Positions 1 through 13,324 of a DNA stretch of 64,000 nt are shown one piece after another. This DNA is from Bartonella sp. M0283 (lineage in GTDB: Bacteria > Pseudomonadota > Alphaproteobacteria > Rhizobiales > Rhizobiaceae). The notes beneath the pieces are model-generated. The model saw only the letters and a list, made by a program, of their open reading frames with translations. It had not been told where the DNA came from and did not search any database. The DNA lies in assembly GCF_016100455.1 (NCBI RefSeq), contig NZ_JACFSK010000001.1, positions 558,001 to 622,000 of the forward strand, given 5' to 3'. Numbering within the stretch: the first letter of the stretch is position 1; each line of letters begins with the position of its first letter. The translations under genes were made by a program, and so were the position numbers.

Positions 1-189
1 GGGATTTGTCATAATTCAGTCTATAAGGAATGATTGACCGATAGAGTAAAAATCGGCTAATTCAATATTAATGTTATAGGTTGATAATGCCGATAACAAC
101 CTCCCATGACTTCTATTCGGTCTCGATCAAGCGCTGGGTGATGTCTTTTGGGTTTCGATAAACAGGTATGCCGGAAGGCCGGAGAGAGC

Positions 190-1083
190 ATGACGAAGTT
201 GAATTCGTGTTTTATGGATGCTGGAGTAAAAAAATCCACTATCTTGCGTAAAGTCATTATCGGGCTGATGCTTGGCAGCGTATGCCTGACAGCCGGTTGT
301 TCGAAAAAAGACAAGGATGTCGATCTGACATCTTATGTCGACAAAATCGACCCGCCGGATGTTCTTTATAATCAGGCTCTGGCTAATCTGGATGCCGGCC
401 GTTTGAGTGAAGCTGCCAAAAAATTCGAGGCGGTTGATCGTCAGCATCCTTACACTGAATGGGCACGCAAGTCTCTTGTTATGGGAGCTTTCACCAATTA
501 CCGCAAAGGCAATTATGACGAAGCGGTCAATATGGCCAAGCGCTATATTGCTCTTTATCCGACATCCGAGGAAGCCGCTTACGCTTATTACATTATCGGT
601 CTGTCATATTTCCGGCAGATTCCCGATATTACGCGCGACCAGAAAGATACGAAACGCGCAATTGCTGCCATGCAGGAAGTTGTCGACCGCTATCCTAATT
701 CGGAATATGTCGATGATGCCAAAACCAAGATACGTTTCGGGCGTGAGCAACTTGCCGGTAAAGAAATGCAGATCGGCCGTTATTATCAGGAACGCAAACA
801 ATATCTTTCGGCTATCAAGCGTTATCGCACCGTTGTTGAAGAATATTCCAATACGAACCAGATTGAGGAAGCACTCTATCGTTTGACAGAAGCAAACTAT
901 GCTTTGGGTCTAACATCGGAAGCGCAAACGGCTGCTGCTGTTCTTGGGCAAAACTATCCGGAAAGCAAATGGTATAAGGACGCTTTCAACCTGCTGCAAA
1001 AGGGTGGGGTAGCACCTCAAGAAAATAAAGCCTCGTGGATATCCCGTGCGTTGAACAAAACCGGGCTGAAAAAAGGTTCCTGA
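190..1083 (+). CDS. bamD: Outer membrane assembly lipoprotein BamD
   Basis: BamD is an outer-membrane lipoprotein of the BAM complex, which folds beta-barrel proteins into the outer membrane. The protein (297 aa from this start) opens with a short basic stretch, a hydrophobic signal segment and a lipobox LTAGC, with the lipidated Cys at about residue 37. TPR-like repeats follow, with motifs such as [20 protein letters not shown] and [11 protein letters not shown] typical of the ComL/BamD family. An upstream ATG at 148 is in frame, but the ATG at 190 has a good ribosome site (GGAGAGAG) and gives a normal signal peptide. It lies 6 bp before recN, so the two are probably co-transcribed. The bamD-recN-ligA order is common in Rhizobiales. 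Confidence 0.93.
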   Translation: MTKLNSCFMDAGVKKSTILRKVIIGLMLGSVCLTAGCSKKDKDVDLTSYVDKIDPPDVLYNQALANLDAGRLSEAAKKFEAVDRQHPYTEWARKSLVMGAFTNYRKGNYDEAVNMAKRYIALYPTSEEAAYAYYIIGLSYFRQIPDITRDQKDTKRAIAAMQEVVDRYPNSEYVDDAKTKIRFGREQLAGKEMQIGRYYQERKQYLSAIKRYRTVVEEYSNTNQIEEALYRLTEANYALGLTSEAQTAAAVLGQNYPESKWYKDAFNLLQKGGVAPQENKASWISRALNKTGLKKGS

Positions 1084-1089
1084 TCATAG

Positions 1090-2757
1090 ATGCTTGTACA
1101 GCTTTCGATCCGCGACATCGTTCTGATCGAAAGGCTCGATATCAACTTTGACGCGGGCCTGTCGGTGCTTACCGGTGAAACCGGTGCTGGCAAGTCTATT
1201 CTGCTTGACTCTTTGTCTTTGGCACTTGGGGGGCGTGGGGACGCTTCCCTCGTGCGTCATGGGGCCGAAAGCGGGCAGGTGACGGCCGTTTTTGATGTGC
1301 CGATCGACCATCCAGCCAGAAAACTTATCAAAGAAAATGGCCTTGATGATGAAGGCGATATCATCCTTCGTCGCATCCAGTCTTCGGATGGCCGTTCGCG
1401 AGTTTTTATCAACGATCAGGCGGCAAGCGTTGCTTTGATGCGTGACGTCGGTCACGAGCTTGTCGAAATTCATGGACAACATGCTGATCGGGCGCTTGTC
1501 GATATTGCCTCCCATCGCGATCTTCTTGATGCTTATGGGCGTGTGGATGAAGATCTCAAGGCGGTGAGCGAGCGTTATCGGCACTGGCATAATCTCGAAA
1601 CAACGTTGAAGAAGCATCGCGAAAAAGTTGCGGAAGCTTTGCGTGAGGCGGACTATTTGCGTTCGTCTGTTGAAGAACTGGATAAGCTTAGCCCCGAGGC
1701 AGGCGAAGAAGAAAGCTTGGCAATCCGGCGTACCGATATGATGAAAGCCGAAAAAATTGCAGGCGACATCAATGAGGCCGGAGATATGTTGAATGGGGCA
1801 CAATCACCGGTTCCGGTTTTGGCAAATCTCGTCCGACGTCTCGAACGAAAAATTCCTGAAGCGGAAGAGCTTGTCAAACCGATCGTCGATTCAATTGATA
1901 ATGCGCTTGAAGCTTTGGGTCTTGCACAAGATAGCGTTGATGCAGCCATGAGCGCTCTCGATTTTGACCCACAAGAATTAAGCAATGTCGAAGAACGGTT
2001 GTTTGCTTTGCGTGCCGCCGCACGTAAATATAACGTTCCCGCCGACAGCCTGTCGGAGTTGCGCGACAAGATGGATCAGGATTTGAAAGATCTTGACCAG
2101 AGCGAGGAAACCGTCGGAAAACTTGAAAAAGAAGTTGCTGCAGCCCTTGAAGATTATGATAAGGCGGCCGAACAACTTTCGCAAAAACGGCATGAACGGG
2201 CGAAAGAATTGACGAAAGCGGTCATGGCCGAATTGCCAGCCCTGAAGCTTGAACGGGCGGAATTTATCGTCAATATCGAAAGCAACAAAGAAGAACGTAC
2301 GCCGGAAGGAATAGACAGGGTTGAATATTGGGTGCGCACAAATCCGGGAACACGTGCCGGCCCGATGATGAAGGTGGCCTCGGGCGGTGAATTGTCGCGT
2401 TTTCTTCTGGCTTTGAAAGTGGCTCTTGCCGATCGCGGTTCTGCTCCGACACTGGTTTTTGATGAAATCGATACAGGTGTTGGCGGTGCGGTTGCCGACG
2501 CGATCGGGCAAAGATTGTCAAGACTTGCCAAAGGTGTACAAGTGCTTTCTGTAACCCATGCACCGCAAGTAGCTGCCCGTGCCGACAGCCATTTCCTGAT
2601 TTCCAAATCCGAACATGGGGACGGTGACCGCCTGATTACGCGTGTCTATAAACTCGACATGGATGAACGCGCGGAAGAAATTGCGCGCATGCTTGCAGGC
2701 GAACATATTACCGATGAAGCCCGTGCTGCCGCATTAAAACTGCTTAATGCAAAATAG
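1090..2757 (+). CDS. recN: DNA repair protein RecN
   Basis: RecN is an SMC-like ATPase that acts at double-strand breaks in recombinational repair. The 555-aa length is normal. The N-terminus carries the Walker A loop GETGAGKS (residues 29-36). A long charged middle (about 160-370) should form the coiled coil. The C-terminal half has the ABC signature ASGGELSRFLLALK, a Walker B-type TLVFDEIDTGVGG and a switch histidine segment (SVTHAPQVAARAD). It starts 6 bp after bamD and is followed by a gap of about 790 bp before ligA. Confidence 0.96.
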   Translation: MLVQLSIRDIVLIERLDINFDAGLSVLTGETGAGKSILLDSLSLALGGRGDASLVRHGAESGQVTAVFDVPIDHPARKLIKENGLDDEGDIILRRIQSSDGRSRVFINDQAASVALMRDVGHELVEIHGQHADRALVDIASHRDLLDAYGRVDEDLKAVSERYRHWHNLETTLKKHREKVAEALREADYLRSSVEELDKLSPEAGEEESLAIRRTDMMKAEKIAGDINEAGDMLNGAQSPVPVLANLVRRLERKIPEAEELVKPIVDSIDNALEALGLAQDSVDAAMSALDFDPQELSNVEERLFALRAAARKYNVPADSLSELRDKMDQDLKDLDQSEETVGKLEKEVAAALEDYDKAAEQLSQKRHERAKELTKAVMAELPALKLERAEFIVNIESNKEERTPEGIDRVEYWVRTNPGTRAGPMMKVASGGELSRFLLALKVALADRGSAPTLVFDEIDTGVGGAVADAIGQRLSRLAKGVQVLSVTHAPQVAARADSHFLISKSEHGDGDRLITRVYKLDMDERAEEIARMLAGEHITDEARAAALKLLNAK

Positions 2758-6634
<3,877 letters not shown>

Positions 6635-7061
6635 CGCTAACGAAGCCCATGCACTCGAAAGCTTGTCTCCCCGCGTCGAATTATGAACCGGACTGGCGGC
6701 TATAAGGCAAAAACGAGCCGCAATTTCGGGATTTTCATCGCTCTATATTCCACCTTTATCGTCTGCGCTCTGCTGACTGCCGCATTGGAGCCTTTGCCAC
6801 GTCGGATTGGTGAAAGCGTTCAATTCTCTTGCAAGGATATAGCGATTTATACCCGTACTCAAAATCATTTATGATATGTGGTTTAGATTTACGTTCGTTG
6901 GCGCCGCTTTTGCGAGGAGGCCAAGCGTTTTGCCTCACTCGTTCTTGCGTTATGGTCTTGTAAGCATAGCTTCGTCTCTGAAGACCCCCTTTAGTCTTCA
7001 AAGGCTGCGTTAGTTGCTGAAAGGTTATCGTGCAGTGACAAGTGACCAACTTGCGGAATGA
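6635..7061. other. Intergenic region, no supported gene
   Basis: About 430 bp between the permease and the terminator of pepP. An open frame at 6683-6874 has a hydrophobic stretch but lacks other support. I see no RNA gene here. Confidence 0.4.
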
Positions 7062-7091
7062 AAAACGCGAAAGAGTTTTCTTTCGCGTTTT
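7062..7091. terminator. Bidirectional hairpin terminator
   Basis: A perfect 12-bp stem (AAAACGCGAAAG at 7062-7073 with CTTTCGCGTTTT at 7080-7091) encloses a 6-nt loop. A/T-rich arms give a U-tract in either direction. It lies 10 bp from the end of pepP (minus strand) and about 430 bp past the permease gene, so it most likely ends the pepP transcript. Confidence 0.75.
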
Positions 7092-7100
7092 GTTTCAGAT

Positions 7101-8927
7101 TCAAAGAGGTTGCGTTGCTCTTTCAAGCCATTTGCGATCAACTTCATCAAGGTGCGGTGCGTTTTCTTTCATGACACGGGCATGATAGGCGTTTAGCCAC
7201 TCGCGTTCCTCATTCGTCAGCATGTCAACGTCAATCAGATTGCGGTCGATCGGGCAGAGAGTGAGCGTCTCGAAACCGAGCATATCAATATCGCCACCCT
7301 TGACTGCTTCGGCCGGTTTGACAACCAGCAGATTTTCAATGCGGATACCGAATGCGCCTTCACGATAATAGCCCGGCTCGTTGGAAACAATCATTCCGGG
7401 TAAAAGTTCTTGTCCACCGCGTTTTGAAATGGTTTGTGGGCCTTCGTGGACAGCAAGATAGGAGCCGACGCCGTGGCCTGTGCCATGGGCAAAATCCAAT
7501 CCCGCCTTCCATAAAGCAATACGGGCAAGAATATCAACGTCCTGCCCACGCGTACCTTTCGGAAAACGCGCCGAGGCAAGATCGATCATTCCTTTAAGAA
7601 CAAGTGTGAAACACCGTTTTTCTTGCCCACCTGCGTGGCCGATTGCAACAGTGCGGGTGACATCGGTTGTGCCATCACGATATTGCGCACCGGAATCGAC
7701 GAGATAAAGCTCGCCTTCGTTAAGAGGCCGATTGGTTGCGGTGTTAACCCGATAATGGATAATAGCACCATCGCTACCACTTCCCGAAATCGTATCAAAT
7801 GACAGATCTTCGAGTTTTGACCCCATCTTCAAGGCAGTGTCTGCGCGCAAACTTTCAAGTTTCGTGGCCGCCGAGATTTCATCCACAGTGCCGGGTTTTT
7901 GCCTTGAAAGCCACGAGAAAAAGCGACAGAGTGCCACACCGTCGCGCGCATGGGCCTGACGGCTTCCTTTAAGTTCCGCCTCGTTCTTGATTGCACGCGG
8001 CAAACGTGCCGGATCGCGCAAATCTTTAATTGTACCGCCATGATCGACAATCACCTGACGCAATTTCTCGGCCGAAAGTTGCCCATCAAGTGAAAAACAG
8101 GATTTTTTCCCCGCTTCTTTGATAACTTCCGGTATCAATGCGGAAGGTTCGAAAATGTCGACATAACGGGCAAGATATTTCTTTTCATTTTCTCCAAGCT
8201 TGCGCTGGTCGATAAATAAAGATGGCCGGCCTTTTGCCCGAAGAATAGCAAAAGACAAGGAAAAAGGTGTATTGGAAACGTCATTGCCGCGAATATTGAA
8301 AACCCATGCGATCGACGAGGGGTCTGTCAATAGAACGAGATCGCACCCGTCTTTTTTCAAGCTCTCTGCCATCAATTCAAGCTTTTTATCGGCAGGAACA
8401 CCGGCATAGTCGAGTGGCTGGATTGTAACCGGCGTCAGCGGCGGTTCCGGTTGGTCATGCCAGATGAGATCGACGAGATTTTTTTCTGTACCGACAAGTT
8501 TGCCATGTGCTTTTTCCTCAACGGCTTTTTTTAGTGCCTTGACGCCATTAACGGTATGAAGCCATGGATCAAAGCCGATATTCAAACCTTTAGTGTTTTG
8601 TTCAAGCCAAAGCGAAGGCGGGCAGGAAATGAGATCGGCATAAGTGAATATTTTTCCGTCTGTCTGGTTGCGCACCTGCAAAGTGTAGCGCCCGTCAACG
8701 AAAATAACCGCTTTATCTTTCAAAATCAGTGCAACGCCGGCCGAGCCGGTAAAACCGGTGAGCCATTGCAGTCGCTGGGCATGGGGAGGCACATATTCCC
8801 CCTGATGCTCGTCCGCCCTTGGCACCAGATAGCCATCAAGCCCGAGTTTTTCCATTTCTTCACGTAGCGCCGAAACACGGGACTTTGCGTTATCGGGATT
8901 TGTTGCAATTTCAAATGATTGAAACAT
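7101..8927 (-). CDS. pepP: Xaa-Pro aminopeptidase (M24B, aminopeptidase P)
   Basis: A cytoplasmic metallopeptidase that removes an N-terminal residue preceding proline. At 608 aa it is of the long, eukaryote-like aminopeptidase P type, with two creatinase-like N-terminal domains (about 10-320), a catalytic M24 domain, and a C-terminal tail. The metal ligands of the pita-bread fold are visible: Asp in VDSGAQYRDGTTDVTRTV (two Asp), His in HGTGHGVGSYLAVHEGP, and Glu in SNEPGYY and GIRIENLLVV. The start is the ATG at 8927. It is monocistronic as far as can be seen, with a strong terminator directly downstream. Confidence 0.93.
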   Translation of the reverse strand: MFQSFEIATNPDNAKSRVSALREEMEKLGLDGYLVPRADEHQGEYVPPHAQRLQWLTGFTGSAGVALILKDKAVIFVDGRYTLQVRNQTDGKIFTYADLISCPPSLWLEQNTKGLNIGFDPWLHTVNGVKALKKAVEEKAHGKLVGTEKNLVDLIWHDQPEPPLTPVTIQPLDYAGVPADKKLELMAESLKKDGCDLVLLTDPSSIAWVFNIRGNDVSNTPFSLSFAILRAKGRPSLFIDQRKLGENEKKYLARYVDIFEPSALIPEVIKEAGKKSCFSLDGQLSAEKLRQVIVDHGGTIKDLRDPARLPRAIKNEAELKGSRQAHARDGVALCRFFSWLSRQKPGTVDEISAATKLESLRADTALKMGSKLEDLSFDTISGSGSDGAIIHYRVNTATNRPLNEGELYLVDSGAQYRDGTTDVTRTVAIGHAGGQEKRCFTLVLKGMIDLASARFPKGTRGQDVDILARIALWKAGLDFAHGTGHGVGSYLAVHEGPQTISKRGGQELLPGMIVSNEPGYYREGAFGIRIENLLVVKPAEAVKGGDIDMLGFETLTLCPIDRNLIDVDMLTNEEREWLNAYHARVMKENAPHLDEVDRKWLERATQPL

Positions 8928-9043
8928 AAATTAAGCCTCTGATTATTTTGAAGGGGCAAGAATTGCTCACTTCATGATCGACAATTCTAACACCTGTTAT
9001 TTTTCGTCAAATGGCCTAACGGACATTTGATTTGTTGCTTGCC

Positions 9044-9910
9044 CTATTTCAAATGAATGGCAACCCAGCCTTCATGATGCAAGGTTTTGATGTATTTTGC
9101 GCCTTCCGACTCGAAGGCCTTGACCACGCGGTCGTGCTGTTCTTCCAGAATGCCGGAAAGCACAATGGAACCACCTTTTTTCAGCGCAGGAACCATTTGT
9201 GGCGCAAGTTCAATCAAGGGATTTGCCAGAATATTTGCAACAATGAGATCAAAGGGGGTGCGCTTTTTAATTTCTTCATCGTCAAGGCCGGTAGCCGTAA
9301 TGGCAGTAATTGTTTTGGCGACACCATTGAGAGCAAAATTTTCCTTCGCAACTTTGATCGCAATCGGGTCAATATCGGTTGCCAGAATTCTAATCGGCTT
9401 GATCAAAGCGATGCCGATTGCCAGAATTCCGCTCCCTGTTCCAAGATCAAGTGCATTTTGTGGTTTTTCATGTTCCATAACGTCGGCGATAAGTTCAAGG
9501 CAACCGACTGTCGTTCCATGGTGGCCGGTACCAAAAGCCTGACCGGCATCGATTTCGATTGCAAGATCACCCGGTTTAACCTTGTCACGGTCATGACTGC
9601 CATGAACAAAGAAACGTCCTGCGCGCACGGGTCCGAGCCCTTCAAGACTATGGCTTACCCAGTCAATATCCGGAAGTATTTCTATTTCTATTTTGTTTTC
9701 ATTGACGCCCAGAACTTGCGCAAAGCGGGGAAGTACCGAATTCTTTTCAGCTTCATCCACATAGAGGGAAACTTCATAAATGCCATTGGCTTCGTCTATT
9801 TCGGTTATCGCAAGGGGGAAAGCATCATCCTCGAAGGCGTGATCAAGAAGTTCATATTGTTTTTCAGCTTCGCGTTTCGGCGATTTATAATGTAGACGGA
9901 TCTGTCCCAA
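9044..9910 (-). CDS. prmA: Ribosomal protein L11 methyltransferase PrmA
   Basis: PrmA trimethylates ribosomal protein L11 using S-adenosylmethionine. The 288-aa protein has an N-terminal substrate-recognition part and a Rossmann methyltransferase core with motif [15 protein letters not shown], preceded by the family-typical [15 protein letters not shown]-type motif IV is present as [15 protein letters not shown] large open frame on the opposite strand (9032-9895) is a shadow. The gene follows the SCO-type gene by 20 bp on the same strand and may be co-transcribed with it. Confidence 0.94.
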   Translation of the reverse strand: MGQIRLHYKSPKREAEKQYELLDHAFEDDAFPLAITEIDEANGIYEVSLYVDEAEKNSVLPRFAQVLGVNENKIEIEILPDIDWVSHSLEGLGPVRAGRFFVHGSHDRDKVKPGDLAIEIDAGQAFGTGHHGTTVGCLELIADVMEHEKPQNALDLGTGSGILAIGIALIKPIRILATDIDPIAIKVAKENFALNGVAKTITAITATGLDDEEIKKRTPFDLIVANILANPLIELAPQMVPALKKGGSIVLSGILEEQHDRVVKAFESEGAKYIKTLHHEGWVAIHLK

Positions 9911-9930
9911 AATTTTTATCCTTATGTCTT

Positions 9931-10536
9931 TTATTGTTTTGCCAGATTCTTGAGACGCTCTATAGCAATCTGGTCTTTCAATTCATTTCTGTTTTCTTCC
10001 ACGCTATAAGGGATGACGCCGGCAAATTGGCCGCCTTTTTTGGTAAGAAGAATTGCCGCTGTGTGGTCGTAAGTATAATCGCCATTCTCACCCGGAACCT
10101 TTTCAGCCGCAATATTGAAAGATGATACCAGTTTATGAACTTTTGCAGGATCGCCACTTATTCCAATAACCTTATCGGTAAAATTCGATAAATAATCATG
10201 GAGAACTTCCGGAGTATCCCGTTCGGGATCCACGGTGATAAACCAGATATTGATTTTATCCGCATCCGGCCCCAATTCTTTGATCCAATTGGTCATACTC
10301 ATCAATGTTGTCGGGCAAATATCCGGACACATTGTGTAACCGAAAAATATTGCAGACGGCTTTTCGCGAAGTTCTACCTGCGTAACCGTTTTTCCATTGG
10401 AATCGGTAAGGCTGAAATCCTCACCCAGTGGCGGACTGACGAAGGTTTGCCAACCAAATATGAAGGCCATAAAAACCGCAACCAATAAAACAATGTAAAA
10501 AACACTTGAAACAGTACTTTTACCTTCACTCGTCAT
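9931..10536 (-). CDS. SCO1/SenC copper chaperone for cytochrome oxidase
   Basis: A membrane-anchored periplasmic thioredoxin-fold protein of the SCO family, which helps load the CuA site of cytochrome c oxidase. One N-terminal membrane segment is followed by a thioredoxin-like domain with the copper-binding CxxxC motif ([10 protein letters not shown]) and the distal His in [12 protein letters not shown] place the start at the ATG at 10536 (201 aa), which has AGGG upstream; the open frame extends to a TTG at 10605 that would add an unusual N-terminus. No oxidase genes are adjacent. Confidence 0.9.
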   Translation of the reverse strand: MTSEGKSTVSSVFYIVLLVAVFMAFIFGWQTFVSPPLGEDFSLTDSNGKTVTQVELREKPSAIFFGYTMCPDICPTTLMSMTNWIKELGPDADKINIWFITVDPERDTPEVLHDYLSNFTDKVIGISGDPAKVHKLVSSFNIAAEKVPGENGDYTYDHTAAILLTKKGGQFAGVIPYSVEENRNELKDQIAIERLKNLAKQ

Positions 10537-10746
10537 TGCCAAAATCCCTTGAGCTTGATGCATCGTCATAAAAGCCACTCGCGTGACCTTAGGAGGATAT
10601 TTCAAAATATATCGGTATGATAACGATACTGCAATGAAAAGCGGTAATTAATTCATAATTGTCGCGATACTGCGGACAAATACTCGGGATTGCACTTCTT
10701 GAGTCGGCGTTTTATGGTAATTTGTCATTCAATCTATCGGATTATC

Positions 10747-11388
10747 ATGAGCACATCGACAACCGACCAACGCTTCCAAGATAGTGAACCGCGCATCCAT
10801 TCAACAGCCAAACTCCACGGTTGTAAACTTGGCCGTTTTTCCGAAATCGGCGAACGGGTTCTCTTACGTGATGTAACGGTTGGAGATTTCAGCTATTTCG
10901 AGCGCAATGGTGAAGCAATATATACCGATGTCGGACGTTTTTGTTCTATTGCTTCGAATGTGCGGCTCAATGCCCTTGAACATCCGATGGAGCGGGTAAG
11001 CATGCATAAGATGACTTACCGGCCGAATGAATATTTTCGTTTCATGACACTTGATAGCGCTTTTCGCGAGCGGAGACATAATAAACGCGTGACATTGGGC
11101 CATGATGTCTGGATCGGGCACGGAGCAGTGGTGATGCCGGGAATTACCATCGGCCATGGCGCGGTGATCGGAGCCAATGCAGTTGTTACAAAGGATGTCA
11201 TTCCTTACGAGATTGTCGGCGGCGTTCCGGCAAAGCGAATAAGAATGAGATTTCCCGACTACATCATTCAGGCGCTTCTCGACCTTTGCTGGTGGAATTG
11301 GCCGCTAAATACACTTTATGAAGCAATACCCGATATGCAACAACTATCGGCCGAAGAATTTATCGCAAAGTGGAAAAAGCTGGTCTGA
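10747..11388 (+). CDS. Hexapeptide-repeat acyltransferase (phosphonate-type/CatB-like)
   Basis: A left-handed beta-helix acyltransferase with hexapeptide repeats (for example LGHDVWIGHGAVVMPGITIG and GAVIGANAVVTKDVIPYEIV) ending in the usual GGVPAKRIRMRF. The long insert with FRFMTLDSAFRERRHNKRVTLG resembles the family annotated as phosphonate-metabolism transferase or chloramphenicol acetyltransferase-like. No phn genes are nearby, so the acceptor is unknown. The ATG at 10747 gives 213 aa. The open frame extends to 10690, but the extra residues do not look like part of the fold. The ribosome site is weak (CGGA). Confidence 0.8.
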   Translation: MSTSTTDQRFQDSEPRIHSTAKLHGCKLGRFSEIGERVLLRDVTVGDFSYFERNGEAIYTDVGRFCSIASNVRLNALEHPMERVSMHKMTYRPNEYFRFMTLDSAFRERRHNKRVTLGHDVWIGHGAVVMPGITIGHGAVIGANAVVTKDVIPYEIVGGVPAKRIRMRFPDYIIQALLDLCWWNWPLNTLYEAIPDMQQLSAEEFIAKWKKLV

Positions 11389-11495
11389 GAGTAGAAAATC
11401 ATCAAAGACGCGTGATTGACAAGGAATTTATTTTCAATTTCTCGTTGTTTATTTCATTAATTACAACGTATCTCAATTTTGAAAGGAAATTGTGA

Positions 11496-13211
11496 ATGTC
11501 TTCTAAACGTGTTGGCGAGATTATCGTGGAAACACTGCAAAACGCAGGTGTGAAACATTGTTACGGCATTGTCGGTGATACACTTAACTATATCACCGAT
11601 GCGATATATCGCTCGAAAATCGAGTGGGTCCATACACGCCACGAAGAAGCTGCTGCTTTGGCAGCAGGAGGAGAAGCTTATTTGACTGGCGAATTGAGTG
11701 CATGCGCAGGCTCGTGCGGGCCGGGGAGCTTGCATCTTATCAACGGAATTTATGAATCAAATCGCAATCGCGCTCCGGTTGTGGCCATAGCAAGCCAGCT
11801 TTCAACCGAAGTTATCGGCAGTGAATGGCCGCAGGAAGTGGATTTTCCTGCACTTTATTCACATTGCTCGGTATTTTGCGAGCAAATTTTGAACCCGGAG
11901 GAAGCACAACGCATAACCGTCGAAGCGTGTCAGGCAGCACTAACAAAAAGAGGTGTTGCTGTCATTGTTCTGCCGGTTAATGTTTCCATGCAAACGGTAA
12001 GCCATGTCACGCAATATAGCGTTCATCGGCCGAATCCGGTTATTCGTCCTTCTGATAGCGAACTTGAACAAGTTGCATCCCATTTGAACAAGGGCAAAAA
12101 AGTTGCAATCTATGTCGGTTCGGGTGTCAAGGGGGCTCATGACGAAGTAGTCGCTTTGGCTGCCAAATTGAAAGCACCGATCGGGCATTCATCAAAATCG
12201 AAAGATTTCATCGAATATGACAACCCGTATAATATGGGAATGAATGGCATGTTGGGTGGAAAACCCGGTTTTGACATGGTTGAGCATTGCGATACTCTAC
12301 TTTTGCTTGGTACCGATTTCGCTTATACGCAATTTTATCCTGATAAAGCGACGATTATTCAGGTGGATGAGGATGGAACCCATCTGGGGCGCCGTCATCC
12401 CGTCAATATGGGGTTGATCGGGGATGTCAAATCGACAGCGGCAGCACTTTTGAAATATGTTGACGAAAAGACAGATACCGCTTTTCTCGACCAGTGTCTG
12501 AAAACCAAAGCCGAGGCAGAAAAAGCCGAAGCGAAGGAAACCTCTGTTTCAAAATCGATCATTCATCCGCAATATCTCGTTTCGCTTATCAATCAATATG
12601 CCGACGATGATGCGCTGGTTACAGGCGACTGCGGTTCGCCAATGGTCTGGTTGCTCCGCCATTTTAAAACAAATGGCAAGAGAAGAACCCTTGCCAGTCT
12701 TTCCCATGGAACTATGGCAAATGCTTTGCCGCAGGCTATCGGCTTCAAAAAAGCCTATAAAGATAGACAAGTTATCTCGCTTTCGGGCGATGGTGGCCTT
12801 GCCATGTTGATGGGCGAGCTTTTGACTGTTGTTCAGGAAAAGGTTGACATCAAGATTGTGGTTTTCAACAATTCTTCACTCAACTTTGTTGAACTTGAAC
12901 AAAAGGTTGAAGGACTGGTCGACCATTATACCGATTTGCAAAATCCGGATTTTGCAAAACTTGCCGAATCCATTGGCATAAAAGGCTGGAAAGTTGATGA
13001 GCCGGAAGAACTTGAAAGCGCTGTCAAAGCCTTTTTGAGTGCCAAAGGTCCGGCACTCCTTGATGTCAAAACCAGCGGATATGAACTGGTTATGCCGCCA
13101 AAAGTAACGGCCGGTGAAGTTTCCGGAATGGCACTTTATGGTACCAAGGCGATTATGCAGGGACGTGTGAAAGATGTAACCGATCTGCTTATTCACAATT
13201 TCATTAAATAA
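11496..13211 (+). CDS. poxB: Pyruvate dehydrogenase (quinone)/pyruvate oxidase, ThDP-dependent
   Basis: A 571-aa ThDP- and FAD-dependent enzyme of the PoxB type, which decarboxylates pyruvate to acetate and passes electrons to ubiquinone at the inner membrane. The N-terminal ThDP domain has the catalytic Glu in RHEEAAALAAGGEAY and GSCGPGSLHLINGIYES. The central FAD-type domain follows at about 190-335. The C-terminal ThDP-Mg motif begins GDGGLAML and ends with FNNSS. The C-terminal tail (from about residue 540) could be the membrane/lipid-activated segment. A clear AAAGGA ribosome site precedes the ATG, and a strong terminator follows. Other ThDP enzymes, such as acetolactate synthase, fit less well because the whole chain aligns with PoxB features. 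Confidence 0.88.
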   Translation: MSSKRVGEIIVETLQNAGVKHCYGIVGDTLNYITDAIYRSKIEWVHTRHEEAAALAAGGEAYLTGELSACAGSCGPGSLHLINGIYESNRNRAPVVAIASQLSTEVIGSEWPQEVDFPALYSHCSVFCEQILNPEEAQRITVEACQAALTKRGVAVIVLPVNVSMQTVSHVTQYSVHRPNPVIRPSDSELEQVASHLNKGKKVAIYVGSGVKGAHDEVVALAAKLKAPIGHSSKSKDFIEYDNPYNMGMNGMLGGKPGFDMVEHCDTLLLLGTDFAYTQFYPDKATIIQVDEDGTHLGRRHPVNMGLIGDVKSTAAALLKYVDEKTDTAFLDQCLKTKAEAEKAEAKETSVSKSIIHPQYLVSLINQYADDDALVTGDCGSPMVWLLRHFKTNGKRRTLASLSHGTMANALPQAIGFKKAYKDRQVISLSGDGGLAMLMGELLTVVQEKVDIKIVVFNNSSLNFVELEQKVEGLVDHYTDLQNPDFAKLAESIGIKGWKVDEPEELESAVKAFLSAKGPALLDVKTSGYELVMPPKVTAGEVSGMALYGTKAIMQGRVKDVTDLLIHNFIK

Positions 13212-13234
13212 TCGCTTGAACGATTTGATAAAAT

Positions 13235-13268
13235 AAAAGGCAGAAAATTGATTTATTTTCTGCCTTTT
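13235..13268 (+). terminator. Rho-independent terminator after poxB
   Basis: A perfect 14-bp stem (AAAAGGCAGAAAAT, 13235-13248, with ATTTTCTGCCTTTT, 13255-13268), a 6-nt loop and a following T-run. It sits 24 bp after the poxB stop and may also serve the convergent uvrD gene. Confidence 0.85.
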
Positions 13269-13324
13269 TTAAACTTCAGGGAAGCAGCGATAAAACCGGA
13301 TGATAGCCGGTGGACAAAAGATGC

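Noticed and set aside
6683..6874. 63-codon frame with a hydrophobic segment
   Set aside because: A single hydrophobic stretch is not enough; no ribosome site and no family features.
9032..9895. 287-codon frame antisense to prmA
   Set aside because: Mirrors a clear prmA gene with full methyltransferase motifs; the antisense protein has no family pattern.
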